NCBI RefSeq assembly: GCF_001314995.1
Contig: NZ_CP012938.1
Coordinates: 3,658,001 to 3,722,000, forward strand
Length of the DNA: 64,000 nt
Direction: 5' to 3'
Origin: Bacteroides ovatus
GTDB taxonomy: Bacteria > Bacteroidota > Bacteroidia > Bacteroidales > Bacteroidaceae
Shown here: piece after piece, positions 25,249 to 35,382 of the stretch
How positions within the stretch are numbered: the first letter of the stretch is position 1
How the letters are laid out: each line of letters starts with the position of its first letter
Made by a program: the position numbers and the translations under genes
Notes under the pieces: model-generated
Databases searched by the model: none
The model's input: only the letters and a program-made list of their open reading frames with translations
What the model was told of the DNA's origin: nothing

Positions 25249-27327
25249 TTATTCCGGATCTTTCCAGCCCGGATTCTGAATCATCCACATATTTCGTTTC
25301 ATTATATTGTGATGGATTGGCCAAAACCACATCTTCGTAGTAAACATAGTAGGCAACGAAGCGACTTCTATCGGTGTATGAAAACTATCTGGATTTTCCG
25401 AAGTCAAATAGATATTACAACCATAAATGGGAAGAGCCTCTTCAACTGGAGCATCACACCAACGACGAATATCAAAGAAACGATGACCTTCCGCAAATAG
25501 CTCAATCTGACGTTCTCGTTTTACTTTAAAACGAAACTTCTTTACATCATCGTACACCTCATAATCTGGCAATCCAGCACGAATACGAATAGGCTGAATA
25601 CCTTCCTTTAAAGCTGTTGCCGAACGTGTGATAGTATACATAGTCTCGCCATTCCAAGAAGGAATCTCATAAGAACCCTCGACCTCATTCAGTGCTTCTG
25701 CATAATTCAACAGAATCTCTGCATATCGAATGTCCGGAGCGTACTTTTGAACTACACGACTTACGTCATACGATTTCTCAGAATCTGCTAAATCCTTCGG
25801 ATGTACAAACTTCTTAATACCAATACCTGTACTCAAATAATTGGTACCTGCTTTGTAACCATCTTGAGCATCTCTGTAGTAGAAAATAGGAACGTTCGTT
25901 TCTTCTTTATCCTCTGCACTTGCATTCAACATATGCCATACACTACCATTGTAGGCTACTGATGCATAGAAACGAGGTTCACGGTTCGCATATTGTTTAG
26001 AAACACCTTTTCCCAATGGACCTAATTCAGGATAATTAGACAATTCAGACGTTTCAACCACCCCTGAAACACGTGGCTGTTCATTGTAACGGCTTGGGTC
26101 GGTATATCCTTCCATACCCTTATACATAGAATTCATACCCGGACAATCGCTACCATCTTTCATATAATAAGCATCACATTGTTTCTGTGTCATGCCATGG
26201 CAGTTATATCCGCCTCCTTGTGAACGGGGCAACTGATGGATAACCATTACCCTGATATTCTCAGCACCCTGATTGACACCTCTGGTAAATATAATTTCGT
26301 CATTATTGTATGCACCCACTTCTCCATCAAACAAAGAACGGTATGATTCGAACGGATCAATATTTTTCCAACCGTAAGGCCAATCCTGAGAATGGAAAGT
26401 TCCATTATCGTCCGGCGGAGTAATAGTTGTCGGGTAAGCCATATCATCACTTTCTCTTTTATAAGCAACATACAATTGATACCGTTTCAATTCCATTACA
26501 TCCTTAGCAGCAGCAGCAGCTCTTGCCCACTTCCGATTGTCGTATGTATCAGACAGCAACTTACGCCCGCTCTTATCAACCAATGCATCGATCACCTCTG
26601 ATGGTGCTTGTCCGTTATATAAAGGACTTGCTGCATATAAAAGCACACGTGAACGAAGTGCCAATGCTGCACCACGTGTAGGACGCACAATATTTTGTAC
26701 GTCTCGCTCGTCGTCCAACATCGTAGCCGCCTTCACCAATTCCTCGGCAATGTAATCTGCACATTCATCATACGTATTTCGAGGATAAGCGATATCATCA
26801 TACTCTTTCGTATAATCGACCCCTTCATCTGGGACAATGGGCACCGGACCGAATGAACGAATCAGCATCCAATAGAAATATGCACGCAGGAAATGAGCCT
26901 GTCCTTTCATATCAGTAATCTCAGCTTCAGTAAGCTCTTTATTTCCATCCACATTATGAATGAAAATGGAAATGTGACGAATCGCTTGATAAGCGGCCTG
27001 CCATATATACAAACTGTTTCCACTACCTAATCCTTTTTCCGTATAGTTTCCACCCTTCCAATCTACATAATTCAAATCTATGTAGTACATATCATCTGCA
27101 AAATTGAAACTAGTGTTCTTCTTGCTGTTCACTTGTTGCAGATAATCGTGATTCATATAAGCGTATCCCTTTGCCAACCATTCATTGGTATAGTCCTTAC
27201 TCTGAAACACATTTTCAATGTTAACACGTTCCTCGAAAAGGTAGTCTGAGTCCAAATAATCGGTACATCCGACAACCATGGTACTCACTCCTAATATAAA
27301 ACCTAAATTTATTATAAGTTTCTTCAT
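25249..27327 (-). CDS. SusD/RagB-family glycan-binding lipoprotein
   Basis: It is 692 residues with lipobox VVGCTDYL. It shows the SusD signatures: helical TPR-type N-terminal part (AYQAIRHISIFIHNV, GQAHFLRAYFYWMLIRSFGPVPIV), the segment DIRYAEILLNYAEALNE, and the C-terminal KRERQIELFAEGHRFFDIRRW. It forms the lid of the SusC transporter coded 13 bp upstream and captures oligosaccharides at the outer membrane. It is longer than many SusD proteins because of insertions in the middle region. Confidence 0.92.
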   Translation of the reverse strand: MKKLIINLGFILGVSTMVVGCTDYLDSDYLFEERVNIENVFQSKDYTNEWLAKGYAYMNHDYLQQVNSKKNTSFNFADDMYYIDLNYVDWKGGNYTEKGLGSGNSLYIWQAAYQAIRHISIFIHNVDGNKELTEAEITDMKGQAHFLRAYFYWMLIRSFGPVPIVPDEGVDYTKEYDDIAYPRNTYDECADYIAEELVKAATMLDDERDVQNIVRPTRGAALALRSRVLLYAASPLYNGQAPSEVIDALVDKSGRKLLSDTYDNRKWARAAAAAKDVMELKRYQLYVAYKRESDDMAYPTTITPPDDNGTFHSQDWPYGWKNIDPFESYRSLFDGEVGAYNNDEIIFTRGVNQGAENIRVMVIHQLPRSQGGGYNCHGMTQKQCDAYYMKDGSDCPGMNSMYKGMEGYTDPSRYNEQPRVSGVVETSELSNYPELGPLGKGVSKQYANREPRFYASVAYNGSVWHMLNASAEDKEETNVPIFYYRDAQDGYKAGTNYLSTGIGIKKFVHPKDLADSEKSYDVSRVVQKYAPDIRYAEILLNYAEALNEVEGSYEIPSWNGETMYTITRSATALKEGIQPIRIRAGLPDYEVYDDVKKFRFKVKRERQIELFAEGHRFFDIRRWCDAPVEEALPIYGCNIYLTSENPDSFHTPIEVASLPTMFTTKMWFWPIHHNIMKRNMWMIQNPGWKDPE

Positions 27328-27340
27328 ATTCTGTTCTTGT

Positions 27341-30300
27341 TTATAGATTAACTGATACGCCTAACGAAAGCGTCTTGCTCAACGGATATTTCTTTCCGTC
27401 CGAACTGCCCAATTCCGGATCCCAATATTTAAACGAAGAGAATGTCAGCAAGTTGGTTCCGATAAAGAAAACACGTACTTGATTCAAATGAATCTTATTA
27501 ACCCAAGCTTTCGGAAAGGTATAGCCGATATCCAATGTCTTCAGACGAAGATAAGAGCCATCTCTCAACCAATAATTAGACTCTTGATAATTATTTTTAT
27601 TATCACCATAAGTCAGACGGGGGAATTCTGCATTCGGATCTTCATTCTCACCCAGAATCCAACGGTTGCTTTCTGCCATTTCTTTCAAAACATTTCCCCA
27701 GCCATCACCACCTTGGAACATAAAGACAGTTGTACCTTTGACAAAGAAAGACGACTTACCTGCTCCTTGGAAATGAGCATTGAAATCCAACCCTTTCCAT
27801 TTGGCCGAAAAGCCAAAGCCATATATCAAGTTAGGACGAGTAGTAGCACCAATAGCTACCCGGTCTTGTGAGTCAATTATACCATCACCATTGACATCTT
27901 TATATTTAATATCACCGGGCATCACTTCACCAAAAGTTTGCTTCGGGCTATTTCTGATTTCTTCATAATCTTTAAACAATCCCAGAGCAATAAGTCCTCT
28001 TGCCTGATTGACACGATGCCCTTGGGCTAGCTTATATTCGTAAATGGTGTTCTCTTCATCTTTTTCTATCACCTTGTTCTTACTGTAAGTAATATTACCA
28101 CGTAACGTAAAATTCACCTTACCGAGTTTCTGTTTGAATGCAAAATGACCATCAAATCCTTTTGCTTCTACAATACCGACATTTGCTTTCGAAGCATTAT
28201 CAATTCCCACTTCGTAAGGGATATAAGAACGAGTCATATAGATACCGTCACGACGTTCTTTAAAGTAGTCAATCTCTCCGGTCAGTTTGTCATTAAAGAG
28301 AGAAAAGTCAATACCCAAATCTTGTTTAGTAGCAACTTCCCACGAAATAGCAGGAGAAGCCACTGTTGAGTAATATTTTCCATTCCACAATTTTTCACCA
28401 GTCCCAATATCTTCAAAATGATAAACATTATTATCGGTTGCTATCGAATACAAATAGGGGAAACGGACTCTTTTATTACCTTCATACAAAGCATCATTTC
28501 CTGTCTTTCCATAAGAATAACGGATTTTCAACATATTCAACCATTTTCCGGCAATCTTTTTCATGAATGGTTCCTCAGCCAAGTTCCATGCACCGGAGAT
28601 AGCCGGGAAGAATCCGAAACGATGGTCTTTGTGGAAATTCTCCGAACCGTTGTATCCGAAATTAAAATCAATAAAATAACGATAATTCCAGTTATAGCTG
28701 AAACGTCCGGCTATTCCCTGATTACGATAAGGAATACCATTCTTCAAGTCTGTACCTATATTTTGAGTAAAAATCTTAGAAGCCTGCGTATACTTCAGTA
28801 CACCTCCAACATGATGAGTTTTGAAAGCACGACTATAGTGCAATTCCCATTCAAAGAACTCTCTCTTTTCTCCTTCCGAATTGGAAGATTGCGACATCAC
28901 TTTCTCGTCTCTGATTTTCGTGAAATTCAATGTTCCGTCCGGTTGACGATAACGGTCGGCCTTGTAAGCAGCCGGAGATTTATAACGTTTAATCCAATTG
29001 GAGTTATACGTATCATATCCGAATCTACCTACAAAACGCAATCCTTTGGTTATAAAATCCAGTTTCTGTTCCAGCGTAAGGCTGGTTTGAATATTATTCT
29101 TCCAACTTTCATTATATCCGGATTGTGTAGTCATTACCCAAGGATTCATATTATCATCCTTATCTGACCATCCCGGAATTTTTCCATCCGAATATTCTGC
29201 CGGCATCATGATGGAATTATATCCCATCAATACAGTCCACAAATTATCTGTACCACTACCTGTATCATTCTGCTTACGCAAAGAACCGGATACCCCGACC
29301 TTTAACAGAGTCGTTTTCGTAATATCAATATCCACATTCATACGGTACGTCCATTTTCTGAAATGTGCGTTTGTATTATAATCCTTAAGGCTTTTGTCAG
29401 TCTTATACATACCTTGTTGGTCCTGATAACTTCCGGAAACAAAGTAACGTGCAGTTTTACCACCACCACGCATATTCAACGTTGCACGTGAACTCCAAGC
29501 ACCGTCACGCAATACCATATCCATCCAATCTACATCCGGAAAACGGTCTGGGTCAAGTTGCGTACGAAACAGTTCCAATTCTGATGGCGAATATAAAGCC
29601 TCTTGATTTCTTGTCAAACGAGCTTCATTAGCCATAGAAGCATATGTATAACCGTCTACAAATTCCGGTGCCTTTGTAAAAGTGCTATAGAACCCCTCAA
29701 CCTTTGCATCAATATTGATTTTACCTTCCTTACCACGTTTTGTATTAATCAAGACTACACCATTGGCTCCCTTACTACCATAAATAGCCGTTGCGGAAGC
29801 ATCTTTCAATACTGTAAATGATTCAATATCTTCCACGCTCACTTCATCAATATCACGTTCAAATCCATCAACAAGTACCAATGCAGCCGTATTAGCACCA
29901 AAAGTAGATATACTACGAATCCAAAACTCAGATACACTACCCGGTCGTCCAGAAGTTTGCATAGCCATTACACCCGGAACAACACCTGCCAATCCATCCA
30001 CCACAGAAGTGGAAGGAACCGATTTCAACGCATCTACATCCACATTAGTAATGGCACCAGTCACTGCTATTTTCTTTTGTGCTCCCGTACCTGTAATTAC
30101 AACTTCATCAATAATCGTATTAGCTGCTTCTTTCATTTTTACGTTGATGGTTTTTTGTTCTTTTACCAATACCACCACAGTCTCATAACCTATATATGAG
30201 AATACAAGTCTGTCATAAGCAGATGCCTTTATTTTGTATCGACCATTTATATCAGTAATAACACCCAACCCAGGCATATTCTGTATCGCAATATTCACAC

Positions 30301-30421
30301 CAATTAAGGGTTCCTTATTCTCATCGGTCACCACTCCAGTTATCATTGCACTTTCCTGCGCCCAAACGGTTATGGAAAAGAGCAACAATAATATACATGC
30401 AATCAAATTTTTACTCCTCAT
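27341..30421 (-). CDS. SusC/RagA-family TonB-dependent outer membrane transporter
   Basis: It is 1026 residues. After the signal peptide comes a carboxypeptidase-like regulatory domain (ITGVVTDENKEPLIGVNIAI), a TonB box region (IDEVVITGTGAQKK) and a plug domain (VLKDASATAIYGSKGANGVV). A 22-strand barrel ends in SLGVSVNL with a terminal hydrophobic residue. It imports oligosaccharides together with the SusD protein downstream. It lies 23 bp from the IPT/NHL gene, in the unit controlled from site B. Confidence 0.95.
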   Translation of the reverse strand: MRSKNLIACILLLLFSITVWAQESAMITGVVTDENKEPLIGVNIAIQNMPGLGVITDINGRYKIKASAYDRLVFSYIGYETVVVLVKEQKTINVKMKEAANTIIDEVVITGTGAQKKIAVTGAITNVDVDALKSVPSTSVVDGLAGVVPGVMAMQTSGRPGSVSEFWIRSISTFGANTAALVLVDGFERDIDEVSVEDIESFTVLKDASATAIYGSKGANGVVLINTKRGKEGKINIDAKVEGFYSTFTKAPEFVDGYTYASMANEARLTRNQEALYSPSELELFRTQLDPDRFPDVDWMDMVLRDGAWSSRATLNMRGGGKTARYFVSGSYQDQQGMYKTDKSLKDYNTNAHFRKWTYRMNVDIDITKTTLLKVGVSGSLRKQNDTGSGTDNLWTVLMGYNSIMMPAEYSDGKIPGWSDKDDNMNPWVMTTQSGYNESWKNNIQTSLTLEQKLDFITKGLRFVGRFGYDTYNSNWIKRYKSPAAYKADRYRQPDGTLNFTKIRDEKVMSQSSNSEGEKREFFEWELHYSRAFKTHHVGGVLKYTQASKIFTQNIGTDLKNGIPYRNQGIAGRFSYNWNYRYFIDFNFGYNGSENFHKDHRFGFFPAISGAWNLAEEPFMKKIAGKWLNMLKIRYSYGKTGNDALYEGNKRVRFPYLYSIATDNNVYHFEDIGTGEKLWNGKYYSTVASPAISWEVATKQDLGIDFSLFNDKLTGEIDYFKERRDGIYMTRSYIPYEVGIDNASKANVGIVEAKGFDGHFAFKQKLGKVNFTLRGNITYSKNKVIEKDEENTIYEYKLAQGHRVNQARGLIALGLFKDYEEIRNSPKQTFGEVMPGDIKYKDVNGDGIIDSQDRVAIGATTRPNLIYGFGFSAKWKGLDFNAHFQGAGKSSFFVKGTTVFMFQGGDGWGNVLKEMAESNRWILGENEDPNAEFPRLTYGDNKNNYQESNYWLRDGSYLRLKTLDIGYTFPKAWVNKIHLNQVRVFFIGTNLLTFSSFKYWDPELGSSDGKKYPLSKTLSLGVSVNL

Positions 30422-30444
30422 AAAATATATGTGTTTATCATTTA

Positions 30445-31878
30445 TTATTCTTCCATAGCAATTTTACGTATCACCGCTTGCTCTTTCCCGTCGCGACTCA
30501 TACCCCTCTCGCCTACATAGAAGCATTTTCTTTTTTCATCGTATGCAATCGCCCACGGATAAGCAAAACGAGCTTCTGAACGTAATGCACCATTTGCAAA
30601 ACCAGGATCACTTGAGTCATTTCCACGTCCTGCAAATGTTACTACTCTTCCTGTAGGTGTCAGAATACGAATGCAATGATTGCGTTCATCACAAAAATAA
30701 AAATCATATTCATCTTCTTCACCTGCATATTCCGGATTCTTTACAAACACTCCCTGTGTCGGACCATTCAATTGCGCCCTGCTACCTACTCCGTCACGAT
30801 AACCGCTTCCACTCGCACTTCCCGCCACGATATAAGGGGTTGAGAACTGATCTGTAGTAGAATTATAGTCCATACGGGAGATATATCCATTTCCTCTTTC
30901 ATTGTATTGACGAAGCAAATAGGCATATTTTCCTGTAGGATGAACTACCATGCGCAATGTTTCTTTTACACGCGGATGCGTAGCTATTTTCGTTGTTGTC
31001 TTGTTCTCAAAATCATATTCATAAACCACTTGATCAGGATAAAGAGCATAATAAATCCTTCCCGTCTTAGGATGAACAAAGGCACCAACCGCCTGCCTTT
31101 GCTTTGATTCGCCTAATTTTACTTCCGTTTTAAAGTCTGAAACACGTTTCTTCAATACGTTTACATTTCCATCTTTAGCCAAATCACGAGAAATAATCAT
31201 ATCTTGATTCTCATCTGCCGTCCAATTAATGATAGAAGGTTTATCGCCAATAGCAGCTAAGGAAGCCTGCATAGTCACCGTTTTTTCTTCCAAATCAATC
31301 AGACGAATAGAACTTATATTATAACAAGTTAAATACAAATGGTCAAAATTTGATTTCGGATCAAACGAAAACCATGTAGCTCCTTTTATACATCCACATG
31401 CATCGAATGCCCCTTCGCCCTGAAAAGCATCTTTCTCGTTCTCAAAACGTTGACCAGCTAATGTAGAAACTAACCATTGCTTTACATAAGTAAACTTCTC
31501 TTCTGCTTCAGCAAAAGCCACTTCTTCGCCATTGTCATCATACACACTAATTTCCACATCACCTTCAGTAGCCATACGTGGTACTACACAATACAATATA
31601 TTGTTCTTAACTGAAATGATATTAGCTTCTTTACCACCAACTATCACTTTCAATTTTTTGGGGTCGTTCCCAAAGTTTTCTCCATATAATATAATATTGT
31701 TACCAATGCCACCCGATTTTGGGGAAAAATCTGTAATTACCACAGGCTTAGTAGGATCGAAAGGAAGGTTTTCTTCCTTGTCTTCATCCTTACAAGCAGT
31801 AAAGCAAAGTACGACCAATGGCAATACCACTGCACATAATCGGATAAACCGAGTTCTCCAATCACTTTTCTTTTTCAT
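30445..31878 (-). CDS. IPT/TIG and NHL-propeller lipoprotein
   Basis: It is 477 residues with lipobox LCFTACKDED. An IPT/TIG immunoglobulin-like domain spans about residues 45-130 (ITDFSPKSGGIGNNIILYGENFG is the classic opening). An NHL/six-bladed propeller follows, with repeats such as VHPTGKYAYLLRQYN and CDERNHCIRILTPTGRVVTFAG. Such proteins are common beside SusC/SusD and are thought to bind glycan at the surface. It sits between the DUF1735-GH43 gene and susC in one transcript. Confidence 0.8.
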   Translation of the reverse strand: MKKKSDWRTRFIRLCAVVLPLVVLCFTACKDEDKEENLPFDPTKPVVITDFSPKSGGIGNNIILYGENFGNDPKKLKVIVGGKEANIISVKNNILYCVVPRMATEGDVEISVYDDNGEEVAFAEAEEKFTYVKQWLVSTLAGQRFENEKDAFQGEGAFDACGCIKGATWFSFDPKSNFDHLYLTCYNISSIRLIDLEEKTVTMQASLAAIGDKPSIINWTADENQDMIISRDLAKDGNVNVLKKRVSDFKTEVKLGESKQRQAVGAFVHPKTGRIYYALYPDQVVYEYDFENKTTTKIATHPRVKETLRMVVHPTGKYAYLLRQYNERGNGYISRMDYNSTTDQFSTPYIVAGSASGSGYRDGVGSRAQLNGPTQGVFVKNPEYAGEEDEYDFYFCDERNHCIRILTPTGRVVTFAGRGNDSSDPGFANGALRSEARFAYPWAIAYDEKRKCFYVGERGMSRDGKEQAVIRKIAMEE

Positions 31879-31933
31879 ACATCAAATTTTAGTTTTACTT
31901 AGAAGTCTATATATTTACAATATTTTCAACATA

Positions 31934-33835
31934 TCAGTTATTAAATACTGGCAGTAAATCTCCCTTTGAAGGCACACATTTTTTAATGGTCGGCCAGCCG
32001 TCTGCCGACCACACAATGCGGTCGAGCATACCTAAACGTCCTCCAACCGTACCATTCTCTTTTACATAACTATGATATATCATCCAATCTGTACCTGCAT
32101 CATCTGGAATTATTATGGAGTTATGACCAGGACCAAAGAATGTTTCACCGTCACCTTCCAACACTAACTCCCAAGAGTTGTCCAGCATATCTTTTCCTTT
32201 TCTATCGACATACGGACCAAGGAGATTTTCCGAACGGCCTACCACGACTTTATACTTACTATCCATTCCATTATTCGGACAGCAATTATTTATAGATGCA
32301 AACAAATAGTAGTACTTACCCTTCTTATAAATATTGGTGCCTTCAAATGCCCTGCCGCAGACCTGTTTCTTCAGCACAGGCTTACCATCTGCTCCCCGTT
32401 TCACAGAAAGACCATCATCCGTAAGTTCCGTCACATAAATACCGTTGAAACTCCCGACAAACATATATTTTTTACCATCTTCTTCATAATAGAACTGGTC
32501 GATACAATTAGAACCGAAATCATCTGTTATCAGCAACGGTTTAGCATTTAAGAAATCACCAACCGGACTATCTGAGGTAGCAACCGCCGTATAACTGATG
32601 CTTCCATCCCCCCATTTTGCCCATGAGAAATAAAGCACATATTTTCCATTGATGTAGCGAATTTCCGGTGCCCAAAATGCACCTCCACCAGGAAGTACAT
32701 CTTCAGTAGGTCTAGTTGCTTTTCTGAAAGCACTTCTTTTAAATTCCCAATTAACCAAGTCTTTAGAAAAATAAATAGGAATCCAATAGGAATTAGTTTG
32801 AGTAGCATACAAATAAAAGCCTTCATCAGTACGAATAACCGTAGGATCGGCTACACTAGAAAAAGTTATTACCGGATTTGTATAAGTCATACCTATTTTG
32901 AAATAACAAATTTCATTATGAAGAGCAACGCTTTCATGAGAAGCCTCCCTTAACTGTACAGGCAACAAATATTTTACAGCTTCCATTCCTTCACGCTTCA
33001 CTGTAATTCCTCCAGTAGCTTCATTCTCTCCAGCTTTAAAAGATATCCCTTCTCCTAAATCATAGTTAGCCGAAGGAAGAAGACGATAAGAAGTCTTATA
33101 ATCCTCATTATACTTAGCAACCAGTTCCTCCGCATTAGAAGGCACTGCTAATGTACATGTAAAGTTCCAAGGATTAGTCTTTATTTCTCCGTCTGCCCTA
33201 CAATTAAAAGTAGCATCCACCGAAACCGGCATTGACATTTTACTAACACTAATTTCCTGTGATGGCATAACCAAACTAACCGTTGGATAATCAAACGATA
33301 TATGCAAAAGAAAATCACTTTGACTTTTACGGACCTTGGCAACAGATGAAGTAAGTCTCAATGCAATAACATATTCTGTTCCATTTTTTTTGAATTCAGT
33401 GAACACTTTATCTGGAGCAAATTTCACCTCTACTTTTTTTGAAGCAATGCCCTGTTCGAGAGTAATCTGTGGCGTACTTATCGAATATAATGAAGAGGGC
33501 AACAATTTATAAGCTGTTTCTTCCTCTTTATTATATGCCTCCAGATCTTTCTCATTCCACGCTTCTAACTGTGCAGTAAGAGCGACACTCGCACTGCCCC
33601 CCTTCAATTCTACAGAGAAAGGGTACACAACTTGTGCCACATCACTACTGGAAACTTTAATTACATTTAGTCCATTAGGCTGTACTTGTAAATACTGGTT
33701 CGAATTGACATCCCCATCTTCACTAGAAACATCCTTAGTATCATCAGAGCCACATGATAAAAAAAGCAAAAGCCCTGCACTAAGAAACATTAGCCCAATT
33801 TCTCGAATATTTTTTTTAATTGAATTGTAATTCAT
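31934..33835 (-). CDS. Lipoprotein with DUF1735 domains and a C-terminal GH43 domain
   Basis: It is 633 residues with lipobox LFLSCGSDD. Two DUF1735-type beta domains (about 45-180 and 185-310) carry repeats such as NKEEETAYKLLPSSLY and NEDYKTSYRLLPSANY. The GH43 five-bladed propeller then starts at NPVITFSSVADPTVIR (catalytic base Asp), continues with FWAPEIRYINGKYVLYF and GSNCIDQF, and has the acid in AFEGTNIY. It would be an alpha-L-arabinofuranosidase/arabinanase or beta-xylosidase type enzyme tethered to the surface. The GH43 part closely parallels the product of 52568-53578, including the terminal PVFNN. It is the first gene after site B. Confidence 0.85.
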   Translation of the reverse strand: MNYNSIKKNIREIGLMFLSAGLLLFLSCGSDDTKDVSSEDGDVNSNQYLQVQPNGLNVIKVSSSDVAQVVYPFSVELKGGSASVALTAQLEAWNEKDLEAYNKEEETAYKLLPSSLYSISTPQITLEQGIASKKVEVKFAPDKVFTEFKKNGTEYVIALRLTSSVAKVRKSQSDFLLHISFDYPTVSLVMPSQEISVSKMSMPVSVDATFNCRADGEIKTNPWNFTCTLAVPSNAEELVAKYNEDYKTSYRLLPSANYDLGEGISFKAGENEATGGITVKREGMEAVKYLLPVQLREASHESVALHNEICYFKIGMTYTNPVITFSSVADPTVIRTDEGFYLYATQTNSYWIPIYFSKDLVNWEFKRSAFRKATRPTEDVLPGGGAFWAPEIRYINGKYVLYFSWAKWGDGSISYTAVATSDSPVGDFLNAKPLLITDDFGSNCIDQFYYEEDGKKYMFVGSFNGIYVTELTDDGLSVKRGADGKPVLKKQVCGRAFEGTNIYKKGKYYYLFASINNCCPNNGMDSKYKVVVGRSENLLGPYVDRKGKDMLDNSWELVLEGDGETFFGPGHNSIIIPDDAGTDWMIYHSYVKENGTVGGRLGMLDRIVWSADGWPTIKKCVPSKGDLLPVFNN

Positions 33836-34200
33836 TACATATAGATTTAAGTAATACCCTGTGTTTTATACTATAAAAACGTTATCCTTTGAACTATCTT
33901 TTTAACTGTATCTAAAAACTAAATTTCGTATTATATAATAATGATCATTATCTTTATAAAAGGTACTAGTGCCCCTATTGTGTGATACAAAAGTAGAGAA
34001 TCAGGAGTATTTAAGATATTAAATATAGGTCAATAAATGAAAAATTAGTCCCAAACTAATCTAAAGTATTCAAAGATAACACAGAAGAGCATTTATTAGT
34101 ACTTATCTGAACAATATCTTTCTTTTATTGGATAATTTCTTCTTCAACAATCCACTATTCTAAGATAATAACTATATCCTAAGCTAACAGCAAGCCATTT
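33836..34200. other. Intergenic 365 bp containing promoter/site B
   Basis: No gene seen. Apart from the regulatory site at 33988-34060, the DNA is AT-rich; no hairpin strong enough to be a terminator for the SGNH gene is visible. Confidence 0.5.
33988..34060 (-). promoter_or_regulatory. Promoter plus candidate regulator site B, upstream of the DUF1735-GH43/SusCD unit
   Basis: The -7 box TACTTTTG reads on the minus strand (plus CAAAAGTA at 33988-33995). Plus-strand GTCAATAAATGAAA is at 34029-34042 and AGTCCCAAACT at 34047-34057. The two blocks are identical to site A over 25 of 25 bases, and only the 4-base spacer differs. The distance from block to -7 box is also identical. Confidence 0.65.
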
Positions 34201-35277
34201 TTATCTAATTGCCTTCTTTATAACCGGACAAACTAAATCAGCATATCTCATCATACCTAAGTCTGTAAAATGAATACCATCTACAGTAGCCTCTCCATCC
34301 TCTCCCAGCATATTCTTTGATGAAATAAGAATGATATTTTTCTCATTTCTTTTCTTTAAATGATTGAATATCTCTTTCAACGTATCATTCTTTCGTCGCA
34401 CTTCTTTAGCAACTCTTTCATCATAAAATGTATGAGGAAAAATAGGATCCTCTATAAAAATAATTGGTGTATCCGGATGTTTACCACGAATGATACGATA
34501 GAATGTTTCCATCCGTTCTTTCATCTTTGCAACAGAAGCATTAGGCACAAAGTCCAAAACGAAAACACTAGCTTCTACTTCAGCTATTACTTTAGCTACT
34601 TCCAAATCTAGAAATGCATTTCCACTGAATCCTAAATTGATACATTCACGGTTTAATCTTCTTGATATGATATTGGTATGTGCCATCCCCGGACGTGAAG
34701 CACAACCTCCTTGAAGAATACTGGTTCCATAAAAAACAACAGGATTCTTACGAATTGGATACTCCACTAACGGCTGACTAATAGTAGCCAAAGAATCAAC
34801 TCCGATAGACAAAGAAATAAGACCATCATACAATGGCAAATAAAGCATGTATTCTCTTTCTTCAGGATGCATATTTTTTATAATGGTGACCTGATTTGTT
34901 TTTCCTTTCGGACGGGCACTATTGACAAAACGCCAGTCACCATTCTTCTGAAGACAGTAAAGATCTAAACCTTTTGCACCAGTATCAGTCATATGATTCA
35001 TGTGGGTATTAAAAAGAGCCACCCATTTAGCTGCTATCGTAGTGGAATTACTACGGAAACGTATTGCCATTCCTGCAGAATTACGGCTCAAATTCCATAA
35101 TGGAGCACGAGAAATATTCTTTAATGAATCCGGGAACCTTTCATATCGTGCCCCAGCACTCTCTGTCGCCCTTCCTAATAGTGGAAAATTCGAAGCATCG
35201 TGGTATACTAATTGAGCATGTATATGAAACACTAAAAAAAGTACAATAAAAATACAAAATTCTCTTTTCATATTCAA
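34201..35277 (-). CDS. SGNH/GDSL-type esterase with N-terminal beta domain, secreted
   Basis: It is 358 residues with a signal peptide (FCIFIVLFLVFHIHAQ). Residues about 25-165 form a beta-sandwich found before many SGNH esterases. The hydrolase domain has FYGTSILQGGCASRPG (nucleophile Ser), INLGFSGNAFL and the catalytic DGIHFTDLG near the end. These enzymes usually remove acetyl or other acyl groups from glycans. The block that often reads D-C-x-P-N is DFVPN here. It is the last gene of the GH115-sialidase-GH105-SGNH run. Confidence 0.8.
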   Translation of the reverse strand: MNMKREFCIFIVLFLVFHIHAQLVYHDASNFPLLGRATESAGARYERFPDSLKNISRAPLWNLSRNSAGMAIRFRSNSTTIAAKWVALFNTHMNHMTDTGAKGLDLYCLQKNGDWRFVNSARPKGKTNQVTIIKNMHPEEREYMLYLPLYDGLISLSIGVDSLATISQPLVEYPIRKNPVVFYGTSILQGGCASRPGMAHTNIISRRLNRECINLGFSGNAFLDLEVAKVIAEVEASVFVLDFVPNASVAKMKERMETFYRIIRGKHPDTPIIFIEDPIFPHTFYDERVAKEVRRKNDTLKEIFNHLKKRNEKNIILISSKNMLGEDGEATVDGIHFTDLGMMRYADLVCPVIKKAIR

Positions 35278-35382
35278 GTATTATAATTTCAGACCCTTCA
35301 AAAATAAATATATGTTATGTTAAAAGCAACAATACACTATGAATAAAAAAACTCCTAGATCTGTATCCGATCTTTTATTGTT

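Noticed and set aside
28418..29167. Plus-strand frame of 249 residues inside the first susC gene
   Set aside because: It is antisense to a clear SusC coding region, with no ribosome-binding site or recognisable domain.
35299..35356. A further copy of the regulator motif upstream of the SGNH gene (plus CAAAAATA -7 box and CTATGAAT at 35337)
   Set aside because: The motif-like block is five bases too close to the -7 box compared with the other sites and lies in an A-rich stretch, so chance is a good explanation.
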